In this document: positions 61,516-64,000 of the stretch, piece after piece | Numbering within the stretch: position 1 is the first letter of the stretch | How the letters are laid out: each line of letters begins with the position of its first letter | Assembly: GCA_029775915.1 (NCBI GenBank) | Contig: JARVKA010000003.1 | Location: 1 to 64,000, forward strand | Direction: 5' to 3' | DNA: 64,000 nucleotides | From: Nitrososphaeria archaeon | GTDB taxonomy: Archaea > Thermoproteota > Nitrososphaeria > Nitrososphaerales > JANXEG01 | Program-made: the position numbers and the translations under genes | The notes under the pieces: generated by a model | Seen by the model: the letters and a program-made list of their open reading frames with translations, nothing else | The model's database searches: none | What the model was told of the DNA's origin: nothing

Positions 61516-63887
61516 GTAATAAAATTGAGGATTGGAGAAAGAGAGAGAGGGATTATCCCATAGTAACTGGGAAGGCTTTATACACCAATGATATAAATTT
61601 GCCGAATATGCTATATTGCACTATTCTTGGGAGTAATTATGCTCATGCGAGAATAAAGAGTATAAATGTGAATAAGGCGCTTGAAATTCCAGGCGTAATA
61701 AATATTATTACTGGAGCTGAACTAATGGATAAAATCAATCCATTACCTACAAATTCTGATTATAGCAAATTAGGTTGGCATTGGAGAATTCCTAAAGTTT
61801 ATCCATTAGCCATTGATAAAGTCCGTTTTGTGGGTGAGCCTATTGCAGCTATCGTTGCTACTAATAGCTATATTGCTGAAGACGCTTTAGAGATGATCGA
61901 TGTAGAGTATGAACCATTACCCGTAGTTGTAAATCCTGAGAAAGCCATGGAGAAAGATGCTCCACTTTTATATGAGGAATGGGGTGATAATATTCAAGCT
62001 TACATAAAATTCATACATGGTGATATTGAAAAATCTTTCTCGAAAGCTGATAAGGTTTTAAGAGTTCAACTTAAAGAGCAAAGATATTCAGGCTTTCCCA
62101 TAGAGCCTAGATGTTGTGTAGCAGATTATGATGAGAGAAGGAATGAATTAAGAGTTTGGTTACCAAATCAAACACCTTATCAATCAAGAAGGTATATAGC
62201 CAGTGTTTTAAATATGCCTGAATCTCACGTTAAAGTAATCGTTCCAAATGTTGGAGGAGGGTTTGGGAATAGAATCGTTCCTTATAAAGAGGTTATCCCT
62301 TGTATTTTATCTTTAATTTTAAAAAAGCCAATAAAGTGGTTTGAGAGTAGAAGAGAGAATTTTCTCTCACAAACACATCAAAGAGATTTAAAATGGGATG
62401 TTGAGGCTGCTTTTAAGAATGATGGGAGAATACTTTCAATAAGAGGGAGGTTTATAATGGATTATGGTGTTGAGGGGACTAATAGAGATGCTGGTTCACC
62501 AGCTATTGTACCTGCGGTAAGATCTATACCTAGCGCATATAAATTGGAAGCGATTCAAATAGATGCTTATGGAGTGGTAACGAATAAAGCACCATACGGT
62601 GCTTACAGAGGTTATGGAAAGGATAAAGGAAATAGATTAATAGAAAGAGTTTTGAATATTGCTGCAAGAGAGTTTAACCTTTCACCAGAGGAGATTAGAT
62701 TTAAGAATTTTATTCAACCAAATGAATTCCCATACCGCCAAATTACTGGTTATTTGTATGATAGTGGGAATTATCCTAAAGTATTAAAAAGAGCGCTTCA
62801 ACTCTTGAATATTGAATATTGGAGGGAGCAACAAAGATTACTCAGAGAAAGAAATAGGTATATTGGTATAGGTTTAGCATTTATGGTTGAGCCAGCTGGT
62901 GCCTCAATACCCTACAGTATATTCACAGGTATAGAGAGCGCTAAAGTATCTTTATTTACAGATGGTAGCATTCACGTATATTCTAATACAATCGATATAG
63001 GCCAACATTCAAAAGTAGCTATTGTATCGGTTGTAGCTGAAAATCTCGGTGTGAAACCTGAGGATATTAAAGTAATTATGGGTGATAGTGATATCGTTGG
63101 ATTGGGTCCATGGTCTAGTAGAGGGGTTATTTATGGAATAAGTGCAGTAGTTAAAGCGACTAAAGCTTTGAAATTAAAAATCCTTAAAGTTGCAGCCAAA
63201 ATCCTTAATGAAAACTTTGAAAATCTTTACATAAAGGATGGGGTTATTTATTCTAAATCAAATTCAGAGAAACAAATATCAATAAGGGATTTAGCAAATC
63301 GTGTTTACTTCTTTCCAGGCCCCCAAATGACACTTACCCAAGATATGCTTGAGAAAGGTGAGACAACGTTAGAAGCAATAGCATCGTGGTTCAGCCCGAC
63401 AACAATTAAAGAGTTAAGCTCTGTATATACAACTTTTTGTTGCGGTGCTGATGCAGCGGTAATTGAGGTTGATTTAGAAACGGGTAAGGTTAAAGTGTTA
63501 AAGTATGTAGCAGTTCATGATGTAGGAAAGATAATCGATCTCGCTTCAGTAGAAGCTCAAGTGCAAGGAGGAATTGCTCAAGGTATTGGAGGAGTACTTT
63601 TTGAAGAGTTAATTTATAATGAGGATGGGCAATTATTAACAACAACATTCACAGATTATTTAATGCCTACCGCTATAGATATACCTGAGATTGAAATTGA
63701 TCATATTGAAACTCCATCACCAGTAACTGAAACAGGTGCAAAAGGTATGGGTGAAGGACCGATTATTATCCCACCAGAGGTTATAATAAGTGCGGTTGAG
63801 GATGCACTCGCCCCATTTAAAGTGAGAATAAGTGAGACGCCATTAAAGCCTGAGAGGATTTGGAGATTATTGAAATGTGTAACTTAA
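61512..63887 (+). CDS. Molybdenum hydroxylase catalytic subunit (CoxL/CutL-like)
   Basis: A 791-residue molybdopterin-binding subunit. N-terminal [65 protein letters not shown]; and the C-terminal [21 protein letters not shown] with the catalytic Glu. The active-site loop is AYRG, not the AYxCSFR of true (form I) CO dehydrogenase, so it oxidises some aldehyde or heterocycle. Archaeal relatives (CutABC) oxidise glyceraldehyde. The substrate is not determined by sequence. Confidence 0.93.
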   Translation: MSNKIEDWRKRERDYPIVTGKALYTNDINLPNMLYCTILGSNYAHARIKSINVNKALEIPGVINIITGAELMDKINPLPTNSDYSKLGWHWRIPKVYPLAIDKVRFVGEPIAAIVATNSYIAEDALEMIDVEYEPLPVVVNPEKAMEKDAPLLYEEWGDNIQAYIKFIHGDIEKSFSKADKVLRVQLKEQRYSGFPIEPRCCVADYDERRNELRVWLPNQTPYQSRRYIASVLNMPESHVKVIVPNVGGGFGNRIVPYKEVIPCILSLILKKPIKWFESRRENFLSQTHQRDLKWDVEAAFKNDGRILSIRGRFIMDYGVEGTNRDAGSPAIVPAVRSIPSAYKLEAIQIDAYGVVTNKAPYGAYRGYGKDKGNRLIERVLNIAAREFNLSPEEIRFKNFIQPNEFPYRQITGYLYDSGNYPKVLKRALQLLNIEYWREQQRLLRERNRYIGIGLAFMVEPAGASIPYSIFTGIESAKVSLFTDGSIHVYSNTIDIGQHSKVAIVSVVAENLGVKPEDIKVIMGDSDIVGLGPWSSRGVIYGISAVVKATKALKLKILKVAAKILNENFENLYIKDGVIYSKSNSEKQISIRDLANRVYFFPGPQMTLTQDMLEKGETTLEAIASWFSPTTIKELSSVYTTFCCGADAAVIEVDLETGKVKVLKYVAVHDVGKIIDLASVEAQVQGGIAQGIGGVLFEELIYNEDGQLLTTTFTDYLMPTAIDIPEIEIDHIETPSPVTETGAKGMGEGPIIIPPEVIISAVEDALAPFKVRISETPLKPERIWRLLKCVT

Positions 63888-64000
63888 TTCTCTAAAAAAA
63901 TCAAAGAGTAATTTCTTAATGATAAAAGCTAACACTATAGCAAAAAAGCTAATATTATGAATCCTTAATTCTAAAGATTTGGCAATATTAACGATTTTTG

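Noticed and set aside
60149-63887. Aerobic carbon monoxide dehydrogenase (coxMSL)
   Set aside because: The catalytic loop is AYRG, lacking the Cys of the AYxCSFR motif needed for the Cu-S-Mo site of form I enzymes.

Overview
This 64 kb window is chromosomal DNA from an archaeon, most likely a member of the TACK group (Thermoproteota in the broad sense; Bathyarchaeia-, Thaumarchaeota- or Aigarchaeota-like lineages are all possible). The evidence is the gene content: Alba, RpoK, ribosomal proteins eS25 and eL43, SBDS, the exosome (Rrp4-Rrp41-Rrp42), prefoldin beta, KEOPS Pcc1, proteasome alpha, an archaeal ATP-dependent DNA ligase, a tRNA-splicing endonuclease, and LysW-dependent lysine/arginine synthesis. 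eS25 argues against Euryarchaeota. The DNA is AT-rich, genes are tightly packed with short overlaps, TTG and GTG starts are common, and many starts lie about 25-40 bp after a TATA-like box. I could not run a search, so the lineage is an inference.

Layout. 1-8.6 kb: the end of a cysteine synthase-like gene, a TauE/SafE permease, then information-processing genes (nth, endA, DUF47/PhoU-like, lig, eS25, rpoK, alba) and a PLP decarboxylase of the LysA/ODC fold. 8.7-13.5 kb: a two-gene surface-layer operon, a large repetitive lattice protein followed by a stalk/anchor protein with coiled coil and C-terminal membrane helix. 13.5-17.1 kb: a sparse region with a 930-bp gene-free stretch, a COG5493-type coiled-coil gene, a second TauE/SafE permease, a gene remnant and an acylphosphatase with a tandem heptad tail. 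17.2-26.4 kb: mtnA, the SBDS-exosome-eL43-Pcc1-prefoldin-DHH cluster, an ECF transporter module (A-A'-T) and phosphohexuloisomerase. 26.4-35.9 kb: one long minus-strand lysine/arginine operon, argG-argH-lysW-lysX-lysY-lysZ-lysJ-lrp-lysW-lysX-lysK, with two LysW/LysX pairs; an ACT-like gene diverges from its head. 35.9-42.5 kb: DUF371, psmA, a membrane protein, an AAA/DUF4143-type gene with a damaged start, and a decayed IS607-type element. 42.5-51.5 kb: radical SAM/SPASM protein, dihydroorotase-like amidohydrolase, then a branched-chain-type ABC importer running directly into a corrinoid protein and a UroD-fold methyltransferase. 51.5-60 kb: a MITE-like 148-bp element, an SPL-type radical SAM protein and a ten-gene Mrp/Mbh-type cation antiporter operon without hydrogenase subunits. 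60.1-63.9 kb: a three-subunit molybdenum hydroxylase.

The parts I find most interesting are: the ABC importer plus corrinoid/UroD module, which looks like a complete uptake-and-demethylation route for an unknown methylated compound, with a non-standard HSDGN motif in the methyltransferase; the paired 12-bp direct repeats 31 bp apart around a TATA box before the second lysW, next to the gene for an Lrp-type regulator; the ACT-like gene that shares a promoter region with argG; and the SlaA/SlaB-like surface layer built from DPDxNxD repeats.
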